NCBI RefSeq assembly: GCF_018069805.1
Contig: NZ_JAGPYN010000016.1
Location: 1-64,000 of the forward strand
From: Pseudoalteromonas ostreae
GTDB taxonomy: Bacteria > Pseudomonadota > Gammaproteobacteria > Enterobacterales > Alteromonadaceae
Direction: 5' to 3'
DNA: 64,000 nt
Part shown: positions 41,601-50,263 of the stretch, piece after piece
How the letters are laid out: every line of letters begins with the position of its first letter
How positions within the stretch are numbered: the stretch's first letter is position 1
Program-made: the position numbers and the translations under genes
The notes under the pieces: generated by a model
Database searches by the model: none
Told to the model about the DNA's origin: nothing
Seen by the model: the letters and a program-made list of their open reading frames with translations, nothing else

Positions 41601-43204
41601 GTATTTTAGCTACCAACAAAGCACTGCAAAGCGCATTTAACTTTCCTGTTGATTGTCGTTCTAGCTGCTCATTACACTTAGGATTAAGTCGTGCTGTAAG
41701 AGTTAACTATTTACGTGTAATGAAGGAGTTGCAAGCTGGCGAGCACTTTTCTGCTGAAGATACTGTTTGCTTGGCGAATGGCGAGCAGCGTTATGTGCTT
41801 ATTAAAATTAGTGCGGTTGCTGATACGGAGCAACGCTTAGAAAGCTATGTGGTTATTCTGACTGATATTAATGCGCAAAAGTTAGCTGAAAATGAATTAT
41901 TCTTATTAGCAAATTACGACAGTTTAACGGGGTTACCAAATCGTACTTTATTTAATGATCGAGTTGAACATGCACTTGAACAGGCTAAAGGCCAAAACCT
42001 AAAAGTTGCGTTACTCAATATTAATATCAAACGCTTTAAGTATTTTAATGATTCGTTAGGGCATGAAGCTGCCGATGAGATAATAAAGGCGGTGGCACTG
42101 CGGATCAAATCGCGTGTACAGGCGAAAGACAGTGTAGCCCGCTTTAGTGGTGATGAGTTTATGCTGTTAATCGAGGGCATTCAACAAATCGAAGAAGTTG
42201 TTTTACTGTGCGTTAAGTTGATGGCTAGCTTGAATGACAACATCATTATTAACAATCAAGCGATTAGTGTCAGTTTAAGTATTGGCGTGGCGATTTCGCC
42301 TGATGATGCACTCTGTGCGAAAAGTTTAGTTAAAGCGGCTGATATTGCACTGTATCATTCGAAAAAAAGCTTGGAAGGTTGTTATCAATTTTATAAACAA
42401 GAAATGAATCAGCATGTACAACGCTCACTGCATTTAGAATCGCAATTAACTCAAGCCTATCAAAATCATGCGTTTTGTAATCATTACCAAGTGATTGTTA
42501 ATGCTAAAACTCATCAGGCCGAAGGGCTGGAAGTATTGCTGCGCTGGCCAGAAAATAACAGCTATGAAACACAAGAGTTTGCGCTTGCTGCTGAGAGTAT
42601 TGGTTTGATCACAAAAATTATGTTGCAAACCCTAGCTAGAGCGTTGATTGAACTTAAACAATGGCAGTTACAAAAGCCTGGCTTGTATGTGTCTATTAAC
42701 CTGTCTGCACTGGATTTTGAGTATAAAAATTTAGTTGATGAAATTCGCAGTGCGCTAATTAATGCTGATGTATCAGCCAGCTCTGTGGTGTTTGAAATTA
42801 CAGAATCAGTGCTAATGCATGATTCACCGCAAGCGTTAAACAGCATGTCAAAGTTGAAGCAATTAGGTTGTCGCTTATATATGGATGACTTTGGTACAGG
42901 CTATGCGTCACTCACTTATTTAAAGCGCTTTCCGATCGATGTACTGAAAATTGATCGTAGCTTTGTCACCGATATTGGTATAGATAGTGGCGATGAAGCG
43001 ATTATTCAGTCAACGCTTGCATTGGCGAAAAGCTTAGGTAAAGAATGCATCGCAGAAGGCGTTGAAACTAAGCAACAGCTTACCTTTTTGCGCAACCTAG
43101 GCTGTAATTTATTTCAGGGCTATTTATTCAGTAAACCAATCCCAGGTGATGATGTAAGTGCACTATTAAATAAAGACTGGCAGTCGTTGTTGAACGATGA
43201 CTAA
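38696..43204 (+). CDS. beta-propeller sensor with PAS, GGDEF and EAL domains
   Basis: A 1502-residue protein. A signal peptide (MGQWFKASIFFLLAASVVASQVAMA) is followed by a periplasmic two-propeller sensor of Reg_prop repeats (KSGYLWLATEGGLNRYDG and similar, residues 25-680), a Y_Y_Y domain (about 695-770), one membrane helix (775-795), two PAS domains (about 810-1065), GGDEF (about 1070-1230) and EAL (1250-1490). GGDEF is degenerate: the motif is SGDEF, and the usual Asp in LFIDLD is Asn (LNINIKRFKYFND). EAL keeps EVL, FEITES, DDFGTGYASL and AEGVET, so phosphodiesterase activity is likely. It probably controls c-di-GMP in response to a periplasmic ligand, perhaps a polysaccharide as in Bacteroides hybrid propeller sensors. 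Confidence 0.87.
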   Translation: MGQWFKASIFFLLAASVVASQVAMAQVKRLSPSEGLSQSYVSTMLIDKSGYLWLATEGGLNRYDGYQVVHIAGPNGELDEAIIDLIYQDPDGYIWIASLVAGLFRYDPSTDSYQQFLSKPTSEEQVLSQSVFSMVATDNKSLWIGRGWDFARLDLATGQIETIFELPERSRNTVIRDLLHYKGYIFIAASTGAYVYHIATGQYRKLEHLSTKPDHVYQNYIKSFAIGENEQLLVGAVRGLYQVDISDLPSMFERPDVPFKNKTILNDLNIWKIINDHGVLDLGTDKGLFSLDLNTGELTKNNRVKESKYSLADPSVIDIVKDSNGAMWTATKSDGAFYLPYDNYHFENVNASMLSGDGLSHPSIWGITEYEDKLWLATHNGLTAVDLKTNQGQVFLKDYQADLFTTEFNIYAISPYKDKLWLRTNRGIFSFDPHSYEIFPATTADPSLQHLITGWVHGSVLMPNGELFYVHSDHGMFVYNIDSQKITPLGGEFEKFEPFLAYGFLPPLSTKSDSPLFYNAGVLYQVDPNSFALTKIYTVPQQHENVAVNVMSYIVDNNNVLWITLSNFGLIGLDASNYKLLYTIDLDKNKLGTLLYDMVLDDAGMIWMSSHKGIWRLNPENKHFQQFTTAEGLLSSEFNSGAFTRLKTGQIVYGTLKGFSYFYPNDNHPRHGLIDHVNITSIDLMSRELSTDLKQPIKTITLEHDDIGLEVAFSAMAFNYQERIIYEYQLSDGQKSYTRNNNRVLFPKLNPGKYQLKIWAKDPLTGDYTQPAVLDIVVKYPLWRAPQFIVLYALVFLGLVAAWIMRRNRIQQLLLAAHRESQESEARLKLALEGSRSGVWDWQSSSPIIYQPRLKNELGYDVESVNLDDYLAKIHPKDKQNFRIEWLEFLSTEKGYFNCTYRLRHKLGYWRWYKDFGKVVAWQGSTPEKVAGTYTNMTRELVFEEHARLFGAAFEQTRDWVFILDKSLRILATNKALQSAFNFPVDCRSSCSLHLGLSRAVRVNYLRVMKELQAGEHFSAEDTVCLANGEQRYVLIKISAVADTEQRLESYVVILTDINAQKLAENELFLLANYDSLTGLPNRTLFNDRVEHALEQAKGQNLKVALLNINIKRFKYFNDSLGHEAADEIIKAVALRIKSRVQAKDSVARFSGDEFMLLIEGIQQIEEVVLLCVKLMASLNDNIIINNQAISVSLSIGVAISPDDALCAKSLVKAADIALYHSKKSLEGCYQFYKQEMNQHVQRSLHLESQLTQAYQNHAFCNHYQVIVNAKTHQAEGLEVLLRWPENNSYETQEFALAAESIGLITKIMLQTLARALIELKQWQLQKPGLYVSINLSALDFEYKNLVDEIRSALINADVSASSVVFEITESVLMHDSPQALNSMSKLKQLGCRLYMDDFGTGYASLTYLKRFPIDVLKIDRSFVTDIGIDSGDEAIIQSTLALAKSLGKECIAEGVETKQQLTFLRNLGCNLFQGYLFSKPIPGDDVSALLNKDWQSLLNDD

Positions 43205-43327
43205 TGCTCGCTAGAGTTTTATTAAATGGTGAAATTATCAGAGCCGAATCTATAAATGGTTACTTTTTTAAGTTTTTAAGCTTAACTTGTTTTAGCAAAA
43301 AAATAATTATTACGAATCAAGGACGTT

Positions 43328-43573
43328 ATGAAGCCTGAGAAGCCTACTATTATGGATATGTCCGAATTTAAACCATCAGCGAGATGTCCTAATTGTAATT
43401 TGATAATGTACTTAGGAAACAGGTGCCCGCATTGTGATTATTTGCTCAGTCATACTGAGCAAAAAACTCAAAGAGAATTTTGGCTTAAAGTTCGAAATGC
43501 TGTTTATATAAAAGGTGTGGTCTTCTTTGCTTTCTTCTTTTTTATAGCTTGGGTTTTATTTGCTCAGTCATAA
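43328..43573 (+). CDS. small zinc-ribbon membrane protein
   Basis: An 81-residue protein with two CxxC pairs (CPNC and CPHC, residues 19-36) forming a zinc ribbon, and a C-terminal membrane helix (GVVFFAFFFFIAWVLFA). AAGGACG precedes the ATG. No named family recognised; the role is unknown. Confidence 0.7.
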   Translation: MKPEKPTIMDMSEFKPSARCPNCNLIMYLGNRCPHCDYLLSHTEQKTQREFWLKVRNAVYIKGVVFFAFFFFIAWVLFAQS

Positions 43574-43655
43574 CGTTTTTGAGACTCAACACTACAATTA
43601 AACCAATCGCAGTGTTGATGCCCTAAATACTTGAAGTTTTAACTAGAAGCTATAT

Positions 43656-44615
43656 CTAGTCTTGGCGTTCACCGCAGTGACGACAATAAAGGTTTTTAGT
43701 GCGTGCACTAAGTTGAGACTTAATTGCTTTGTTTGCTTCTTGCTTACTTAAACCAAGCTTACAACGCAAATTCTCTAGGTGCTCCAGTTGCGCATTATCT
43801 AGTTTGCCATCTAGCTCGCCATCATGCAGATATTCATGCACTGCATCACTAAACATGATCCTACGTTTACGTAGCTGTTCAGAGAAGCTCGAAGCTAATA
43901 AGCCGGTGGGTATTGCTACCATCCCCATACTCAGTAATGTGATCACGCCGCCAAAAAAACGCCCTAGCGGTGTTACTGGCACAACATCACCATAACCTAC
44001 AGTGGTCAGCGTTGCCATTGCCCACCACATGGCCGCAGGAATAGAGCCAAACTTATCCGGTTGTATATCGTGTTCAATTAAATAAATTCCACAGGAAGCT
44101 AAAATCAGCACCACTGCCATTATAAAGAATGCGGCCAAAAGCGAACTGCTTTCATCACGAAATGATTGTAAAAGTAGCTGCATTGCTCGTGAGTAACGAG
44201 TGAGCTTAAAAACACGTAGGAGTCTGAGTACTCTTAAAAAGCGTAAATCAAAGGTGATAAACATCATTAAGAGCGTGGGTAGAATTGCCATGAGATCAAT
44301 TAAAGCTAACGGTGAGAGTAAATATTTTAAACGGCGTTGAAAATTATCACAGTCTAGATTTTTGTACTCGATACGTTCTACGCATGACCAAAGGCGAAGC
44401 AAATACTCGATAGAAAATATAATCACTGAGCCTAACTCTAACATTAAAAATTCATGCTTATATTGATGAGCTAAACTAGCAATTGATTCAAGCACAATCG
44501 CAACGACGTTAATCATGATCAGCGATATTAGAAATATATCGATATAGTGACCCGCCTTACGGTATTCCCCATTACCTTCAAAAAATAGCGCTGTGCGTTT
44601 ACGTAAATTATTCAA
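43656..44615 (-). CDS. voltage-gated potassium channel
   Basis: A 319-residue Kv-type channel with six membrane segments. S4 has repeated basic residues every third position (DLRFLRVLRLLRVFKL), and the pore helix with filter TLTTVGYGDVVP gives K+ selectivity. A cytoplasmic tail with a short SHOCT-like/coiled segment ends in CRHCGER. It ends with a Cys pair (YCRHC) unusual for the family. The gene starts 4 bases after the PatZ-like gene ends, so the two are co-transcribed. Confidence 0.9.
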   Translation of the reverse strand: MNNLRKRTALFFEGNGEYRKAGHYIDIFLISLIMINVVAIVLESIASLAHQYKHEFLMLELGSVIIFSIEYLLRLWSCVERIEYKNLDCDNFQRRLKYLLSPLALIDLMAILPTLLMMFITFDLRFLRVLRLLRVFKLTRYSRAMQLLLQSFRDESSSLLAAFFIMAVVLILASCGIYLIEHDIQPDKFGSIPAAMWWAMATLTTVGYGDVVPVTPLGRFFGGVITLLSMGMVAIPTGLLASSFSEQLRKRRIMFSDAVHEYLHDGELDGKLDNAQLEHLENLRCKLGLSKQEANKAIKSQLSARTKNLYCRHCGERQD

Positions 44616-44619
44616 GCTA

Positions 44620-47295
44620 TTATCCGTCTTCGTTTCTACAAGTTAAAGCAAGTACCATGTTTATACTGCCTTCTTCAAAGTCGCGGCTGATCTTAAAGCC
44701 TAGCTTTCTGGCTAATTCAATCATGCCGGTATTTTCCGGTAGGGTGATACCTTCAATAAATTGTACGCCTTGGCTTTGGCAATACTTAATGGCGGCATGC
44801 ATTAATAAGCCACCTAAGCCAAGGCCTTGGCAGTTTGAGCGTACTACAATGGCAAATTCGGCATGCACTTTATCAGGGTCCATCAACACCCGAGAGACGC
44901 CAAGTGTGGCGCTGTCTTGAGTGATAATAAATGCCATTTCACGATCGTAGTCAATTTGTGTCATTTTAGCGAGTTGATCGTGGTTAAATTGCGGCAGCTC
45001 ACCAAAAAAGCGTTTGTAGCGGTCTTCTTTGCTTAGGGATTGATCAAACTCTTGATGCGCTTGTTCATCTTCTGGTTTTATTGGTCTGAGTGTCGCGTGG
45101 GTATTATTTTTTAGCGTCACTTGTTTAACCAGTTCAATTGGGTAAGGGCGAATAGATAAGCGCTTACGATGTGATTGTACTTGGTAGTGACTCAGGGTCA
45201 TGGTGGCATCAAGCACCAAAAACTGCCCGTTACTGGCTAAAATAGGATTTAACTCAACCGAAGTTATATCGGGTTGATCAATGACCAGTTGTGAAATTCG
45301 CGTAAGCAGTGCACAGAGGCGATACTTATCAACTTTCTCAGGTAAAATGCGATCTTTAAGCACGCCTTTGTCATGCGCTGCAGCAATTAAATACTTTGCT
45401 AAGTTCATATTCAAAGGTGGCAAAGCAACCGCTGCTTGAGCAAACTCTAGACCAGTGCCAGCTTCTCCTAGAAGTATTACAGGGCCAAAGTTCGGTTCTG
45501 TTTTTATCGCTATACGCAGTTCATTGGCACCCGCTCTGGGAGCCATTTTTTGCAGTGAGAAACCTTCAATAATCGCATCTGGATAAGTGTTTTTTATTCT
45601 CAGCAGCATTGCAAAAGCGGTTTGCTCAACTTCCTGCGCATCGTTTAAGTTAAGTACCACGCCACCGACTTCTGATTTAGACGGAATGCTAGGGCTGATC
45701 AGTTTCAGTGCCACCGGGAAGCCTAGTTCAATTGCTTGTTCTTTTGCTTCTGTTGGCGTGTATGCGACCTCGGTTTGAATACATTCAACGCCATAGTGAG
45801 CGAGTATTTGGCTTGCTTGATGGGTGGATAGATAGCTTTGCTGCTCTGCTAAAAATTCATTCACGAGCGCTTTTGCTGCGTGTTTATTGATTTTAGCGTC
45901 ATCTGTGTTTGACTCTGGAGTTTGGGTTAAATGTTTTTGATTACGGCGATAACTTACTAAGTGCATAAAAGCACGAACTGCGCCCTCAGGGGTACGATAA
46001 GTAGGAATACCGTAGTTGCTACACACGCGGCGGGCGGCGTAGGCGGCATCTTCGCCCATAAAATTTGTGATCACATAAGGACGCGCCATTTTCGGTAGTT
46101 TATTCAACGTTTCAGCGATAATTAATGCATAGTCTTCACTTGGTGCAAGAGCGGATGGTGTATGAATTATCAGTAAGTTTTTAACCTCTTTTGCTTGCAG
46201 TAAAATTTCAAGAGCTTGTTGATAGCGGGCTGGGGCTGAGTCGCCAAAAATATCCACTGGATTAGAAGTCATATCCGATTGTGGGATCACTTTATTTAAT
46301 GCTGCGCGAGTTTCTTCACTTAGTTGGGCAAGCTTGCCGGAGCTTTGTAATAAGCTATCAACGGCCATTACACCTGGGCCGCCGCCATTGGTTAAAATGG
46401 TGAGTTGTTCTACCTCTAATAATTTAGGGTGCATGGCCAGTGTTTGTGTAGCAGCAAACAGTTCTGTTAAATCATTTACCCGTAACATACCTGCGCGTTG
46501 GAATAGGGCGTCATACACCGCATCTGAGCTTTGCTTGCCACCAGTGTGAATTTCGGCGGCGAGTGCCCCAGCCGCTGTTTTACCGGTTTTAATGGCGATC
46601 ACCGGTTTACTAAACGCAGCGGCACGGGCAGCTGAAATAAAGCTGCGGATATTCTCAATGTTATCGATGTACAGCAAAATAGCTTTCGTTTTTGCATCGC
46701 GACCTAAAAAGTCGAGTAGTTCAGCAAAGTCGATATCTAAACAATCTCCCACAGAGAGAAAGTAGGAAAAGCCAATTTCTTTATGTTTTGCCCAATCTAA
46801 AATAGTGGAGCACACAGCAGCGGACTGTGAAATAAACGCTAATTTACCAGGGCTTGCGATAGTGTGAGAAAAACTCGCATTGAGGCCAATATGGGGGATC
46901 AATAAGCCCAAACAATTAGGGCCAAGTAACGATACTTTGGCTTGTTTAGCGGCTTCTTGCAGTGCTGTTTTTTGCTGATGATTGAGCCCGGCTGCGATCA
47001 CAATCGCATTTTTACAGCCAAACTCTCCCAGCTCTGCAATGATATTAAGTAGAGTGTGTTTGTTCGTACAAATAACCGCAAGGTCCGGTATTTTCGGTAG
47101 CGCTGCAATAGACGGGTAGGCCAGCACGCCATGTACGGCGCTATTAGTCGGACTTACTGGCATGATAGGGCCGTTGAACCCCCCTTGTAATAAGTTGCGC
47201 ATTACTACAAATCCTGCCCGAGAAACGTTATTCGATGCACCAATCACGGCAACCGAAGTCGGGTTGAAAAACTGACTAATGCGTTTTACACTCAT
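44620..47295 (-). CDS. patZ: PatZ-like protein: NDP-forming acyl-CoA synthetase domains plus GNAT
   Basis: An 891-residue protein with the layout of E. coli PatZ/Pka (886). N-terminal CoA-binding domain (FNPTSVAVIGASNNVSRAG), ligase-CoA domains (about 130-460, with EIHTGGKQSSDAVYDAL), ATP-grasp domain (about 480-700; LKLISPSIPSKSEVGGV), and a C-terminal GNAT domain (about 725-885; RSNCQGLGLGGLLMHA). In E. coli and Salmonella the protein acetylates acetyl-CoA synthetase on a lysine; whether the ligase half is active here is not clear from sequence. AAGGAAAG precedes the ATG. It is first in a pair with the K+ channel. Confidence 0.85.
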   Translation of the reverse strand: MSVKRISQFFNPTSVAVIGASNNVSRAGFVVMRNLLQGGFNGPIMPVSPTNSAVHGVLAYPSIAALPKIPDLAVICTNKHTLLNIIAELGEFGCKNAIVIAAGLNHQQKTALQEAAKQAKVSLLGPNCLGLLIPHIGLNASFSHTIASPGKLAFISQSAAVCSTILDWAKHKEIGFSYFLSVGDCLDIDFAELLDFLGRDAKTKAILLYIDNIENIRSFISAARAAAFSKPVIAIKTGKTAAGALAAEIHTGGKQSSDAVYDALFQRAGMLRVNDLTELFAATQTLAMHPKLLEVEQLTILTNGGGPGVMAVDSLLQSSGKLAQLSEETRAALNKVIPQSDMTSNPVDIFGDSAPARYQQALEILLQAKEVKNLLIIHTPSALAPSEDYALIIAETLNKLPKMARPYVITNFMGEDAAYAARRVCSNYGIPTYRTPEGAVRAFMHLVSYRRNQKHLTQTPESNTDDAKINKHAAKALVNEFLAEQQSYLSTHQASQILAHYGVECIQTEVAYTPTEAKEQAIELGFPVALKLISPSIPSKSEVGGVVLNLNDAQEVEQTAFAMLLRIKNTYPDAIIEGFSLQKMAPRAGANELRIAIKTEPNFGPVILLGEAGTGLEFAQAAVALPPLNMNLAKYLIAAAHDKGVLKDRILPEKVDKYRLCALLTRISQLVIDQPDITSVELNPILASNGQFLVLDATMTLSHYQVQSHRKRLSIRPYPIELVKQVTLKNNTHATLRPIKPEDEQAHQEFDQSLSKEDRYKRFFGELPQFNHDQLAKMTQIDYDREMAFIITQDSATLGVSRVLMDPDKVHAEFAIVVRSNCQGLGLGGLLMHAAIKYCQSQGVQFIEGITLPENTGMIELARKLGFKISRDFEEGSINMVLALTCRNEDG

Positions 47296-47440
47296 GCTCT
47301 TTCCTTGCGGGTTATTTGTTTTTTAGCTAGGCGCTGCAATAGAATCTTTTTGCTAATTTATGCACCTCAATGTAACCTGTTTAGGTTGATTTTTCGAGCA
47401 TCAAACCAACTTAACATTGATAATTATCAAAGGAATCTAA

Positions 47441-48157
47441 ATGAATAAGCCAAATGGATATTACCAGTTGCTAGGCGCAGCTGTATTGAGTGTCGCTATA
47501 CTTGGCTGCGGATGGATTTTAAAATCAGCAGCGCTTGATGTAAAAAATATGGAACGCACGGTTGAGGTTAAAGGATTAGCAGAGCGTGAAGTAACTGCTG
47601 ATACGGTGATCTGGCCGGTACAGTTTAGTGATGCAGATAACAATTTAGAAAAGCTGGTCGAACGCGTCGAGCAGAAAAATGCCGCAGTAATTGCTTTTTT
47701 AAAACTGCATGGCTTTGATGAACAAGAGATCAGCCAAGGTAGGCAATCAATTGTTGATAAACAAGCGCGCGAATACGGCGCTGAAAATCAACAGTTTCGC
47801 TATATTGCCCGCGCTAATATTACCGTGTATTCGCAGCAGCCCGATAAAGTGCAAAACGCCTTAACTAAAGTGGGTCAGCTAGCCAAACAAGGTATTGCGA
47901 TTGTGCAAGATAATTACGAAACCCGCATTGAATATTTGTTCTCTGGGCTAAATGATATAAAACCAGCAATGGTGCAAGAAGCAACCGAAAAAGCGCGCGA
48001 AGTGGCATTAAAGTTTGCCAAGGACTCACAGTCAAAACTTGGTAAAATTCGCACCGCAAGACAAGGGCAGTTTAGTATAATCGACCGAGATTCAAACACC
48101 CCGCAAATCAAAAAAGTACGGGTTGTAACCAGTGTCGAATATTATTTATCTGATTGA
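47441..48157 (+). CDS. SIMPL-domain (DUF541) protein
   Basis: A 238-residue protein with an N-terminal membrane anchor or signal (residues 8-26) and a SIMPL domain: TVEVKGLAEREVTADTVIW near the start and VRVVTSVEYYLSD at the end. Family members are periplasmic or membrane-anchored oligomers linked to oxidative stress tolerance (YggE). AAAGGAA precedes the ATG. It is convergent with the flippase gene, overlapping it by 12 bases. Confidence 0.88.
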   Translation: MNKPNGYYQLLGAAVLSVAILGCGWILKSAALDVKNMERTVEVKGLAEREVTADTVIWPVQFSDADNNLEKLVERVEQKNAAVIAFLKLHGFDEQEISQGRQSIVDKQAREYGAENQQFRYIARANITVYSQQPDKVQNALTKVGQLAKQGIAIVQDNYETRIEYLFSGLNDIKPAMVQEATEKAREVALKFAKDSQSKLGKIRTARQGQFSIIDRDSNTPQIKKVRVVTSVEYYLSD

Positions 48158-49411
48158 AGATAGTTTATGGGTGCCCAATAATACAGTTACTGGCACCTGC
48201 ATGGTTTTAACTATTATCGCTACCCGACATAGTGCGCCAAGTATAAAACCAAAACTAAATGCAGTGGCGACTCCAATTATCTCGTAACTGTCTTTTAAAC
48301 ACCAAGCCATTATCAAGGTAATGCTAGTGGCTGCTAACAAAACATATAAGTTATGTAATGGATTACCGTTTAATTTAATGATACTGCTGGCCAATATTCG
48401 CGCAGGCAAAAACAATTGACCCAGTAATAATATCAGCAGTAACTGATGCCCTGCTTCGAGTTGCTTTTCACCATAGAGTGTAAGTAAAGGGTAGGCAATC
48501 ACTGCTAAAGTGATAATTGCGCCGCAATTTAACTTCCATAACAAGCGCATCAGTTCACTGACTTGCTGATAGGGAGCGGTATTAGCCATTAAAAGAGGTT
48601 TCAAAAACTGGCTGGCGGCGTTCCCTATGATGGTTAATAACCCAGCTATTACAATCACAGGAAAAAACACACTGACGCCAGCGGCCCCAAACCAATGATG
48701 AACCAACAACACATCTAACTTTGCAACCAACACTGTTCCAGCGCCACTTGCCAACATAATTAGCGATGAGCTGCACCATTGCTTTGTTTGGTAGCGAGCG
48801 GGGCTTGGCTCGATAGTTTTTTTTATTAACCAATATTGATAAATCACCACGCACACTAAAGCGCTAAATAGTAACTGGCAAATAACAGTCAGTGATAGTC
48901 CACCGCCAATTATAAATACTATAAAACAAAAGAGTGTGGTCAAAACCTCAAATAAACATTGCTGTGTAAACAATCCCACTTTGGTTTTATTGAGCGCAAT
49001 TAAAAAGGCTGCTTGGCTTTGCATTATTGCTCCCACAGGCACTAATAGCAGCAAATAAAAAATATGCTCTTTGGCTGTTTGATGGGGAGAAACATAGCTA
49101 AATGCAGCCACCACACAGCTGACCAATAAAATACCAAACAAACACGATGCAACTAAATAGACACGCTTAAGCCCTTGCAGTAAATCATGTTGTTGAGCTT
49201 TGTAGAGCGGGTGACTCAAGCGCATTAATGAGGCTGAAAATCCCATACTGGCAGGTAATAGCAATATTTCACACAGTGCGAGCAGTGCGCCGAAAGTACC
49301 AAATTGCTCAGCACTGAGCAGTCGGGCTAAAAATAGAGTCAGTAAAATACGACTAAAATGATTAAGCGCTGTAAAGCTACTTAAAGATAAAAATTGTTTA
49401 TATACATCCAT
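48146..49411 (-). CDS. polysaccharide flippase (Wzx/MATE-like)
   Basis: A 421-residue membrane protein with about 12 segments; the N-terminal SLSSFTALNHFSRILLTLFLA and SAEQFGTFGALLAL pattern is typical of the polysaccharide-exporter (Wzx/RfbX) branch of the MOP superfamily. It would flip a lipid-linked oligosaccharide across the inner membrane. No glycosyltransferase or polymerase genes lie nearby, so the substrate is not known. It starts 12 bases after the upstream Gln-rich gene, in the same operon. Confidence 0.75.
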   Translation of the reverse strand: MDVYKQFLSLSSFTALNHFSRILLTLFLARLLSAEQFGTFGALLALCEILLLPASMGFSASLMRLSHPLYKAQQHDLLQGLKRVYLVASCLFGILLVSCVVAAFSYVSPHQTAKEHIFYLLLLVPVGAIMQSQAAFLIALNKTKVGLFTQQCLFEVLTTLFCFIVFIIGGGLSLTVICQLLFSALVCVVIYQYWLIKKTIEPSPARYQTKQWCSSSLIMLASGAGTVLVAKLDVLLVHHWFGAAGVSVFFPVIVIAGLLTIIGNAASQFLKPLLMANTAPYQQVSELMRLLWKLNCGAIITLAVIAYPLLTLYGEKQLEAGHQLLLILLLGQLFLPARILASSIIKLNGNPLHNLYVLLAATSITLIMAWCLKDSYEIIGVATAFSFGFILGALCRVAIIVKTMQVPVTVLLGTHKLSSIR

Positions 49412-49423
49412 GTTTTGCTGACT

Positions 49424-50125
49424 TTATTGTAAACGTTGATTTAAGTAGCGCTCAACTTGCTCTGTTTTACAGCGTAAGTAAGCGCCACTGAGCAGTATTT
49501 TATAGTCACTGAGTGGCTTGTTAGGGCTTGTTTGACATAACGTGAGTAAGGCTTTTAAGAATGCGGCGGTGTTTATATTGCCTTGATTTTGTTTAAATTC
49601 AACTTCCATTAATGCCAGCAAAGCAGAAAGTTCATGTTTTGGTAAGCTATGTTGGGCTGGGTTGTTTGCAATGTAACTTGCAACTGGGGTGAGCCCGATA
49701 TCATTAACTTGTGCTAATGCTTGCAGCAAGTTTTCGTTACTTTCAAATAGCATCAGTGAACGTACATAATTAAACGGTAATTTAGCCTCACTACACTCGC
49801 TAAACAAGCGGTGCAATACATTTTGCTGCTGTTGGTTTTGTTGTGTAAAACCATGATTGAACTTCAGTCCAGGGGTAAAAAAACTTAATTGATCGGTATT
49901 ATTTAGCTGACTGATGATGGGCGTTGGTAGCGAGTGTTGAGTTAATATGCGTGTGGCGATATTTTGCAGGTAAGTATATTTTACACTCATGCGTTGCGCA
50001 CTGCTATATAAGTGCTGTAACTGCATGGCTTGTTGTGTTGCAGATAAACTGGCAAAGCTATCAACAATGGCTTGCAACTGATGCTGCTGCATCTGTTGAT
50101 TTAGTTGACTGATACATGTATCCAT
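49424..50125 (-). CDS. unknown Gln-rich helical protein
   Basis: A 233-residue protein with no signal peptide and no membrane segments; Gln makes up a large share (QQMQQHQLQ near the start, FTQQNQQQQNVL near residue 95). It looks almost entirely helical. I do not recognise a family. It forms a two-gene operon with the flippase downstream, so a role in polysaccharide transfer or cell-envelope assembly is possible but not shown. Confidence 0.6.
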   Translation of the reverse strand: MDTCISQLNQQMQQHQLQAIVDSFASLSATQQAMQLQHLYSSAQRMSVKYTYLQNIATRILTQHSLPTPIISQLNNTDQLSFFTPGLKFNHGFTQQNQQQQNVLHRLFSECSEAKLPFNYVRSLMLFESNENLLQALAQVNDIGLTPVASYIANNPAQHSLPKHELSALLALMEVEFKQNQGNINTAAFLKALLTLCQTSPNKPLSDYKILLSGAYLRCKTEQVERYLNQRLQ

Positions 50126-50213
50126 TGTTAATCCTATACGTTACTTGTATATCAATTGCTTTATCCTAGCGTAAAGCACTTGTTGGTCAAGTGTTTATCT
50201 ATTTTTCAGGCAA

Positions 50214-50239
50214 TAAAAAAGGCCGTAGATACGGCCTTT
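50214..50239 (-). terminator. terminator of the DUF885 gene
   Basis: AAAGGCCG and CGGCCTTT arms around a 6-base loop; on the minus strand six T follow. 25 bp past the stop codon. Confidence 0.88.
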
Positions 50240-50263
50240 GTATATGTTATAAAGTAAGGATGC

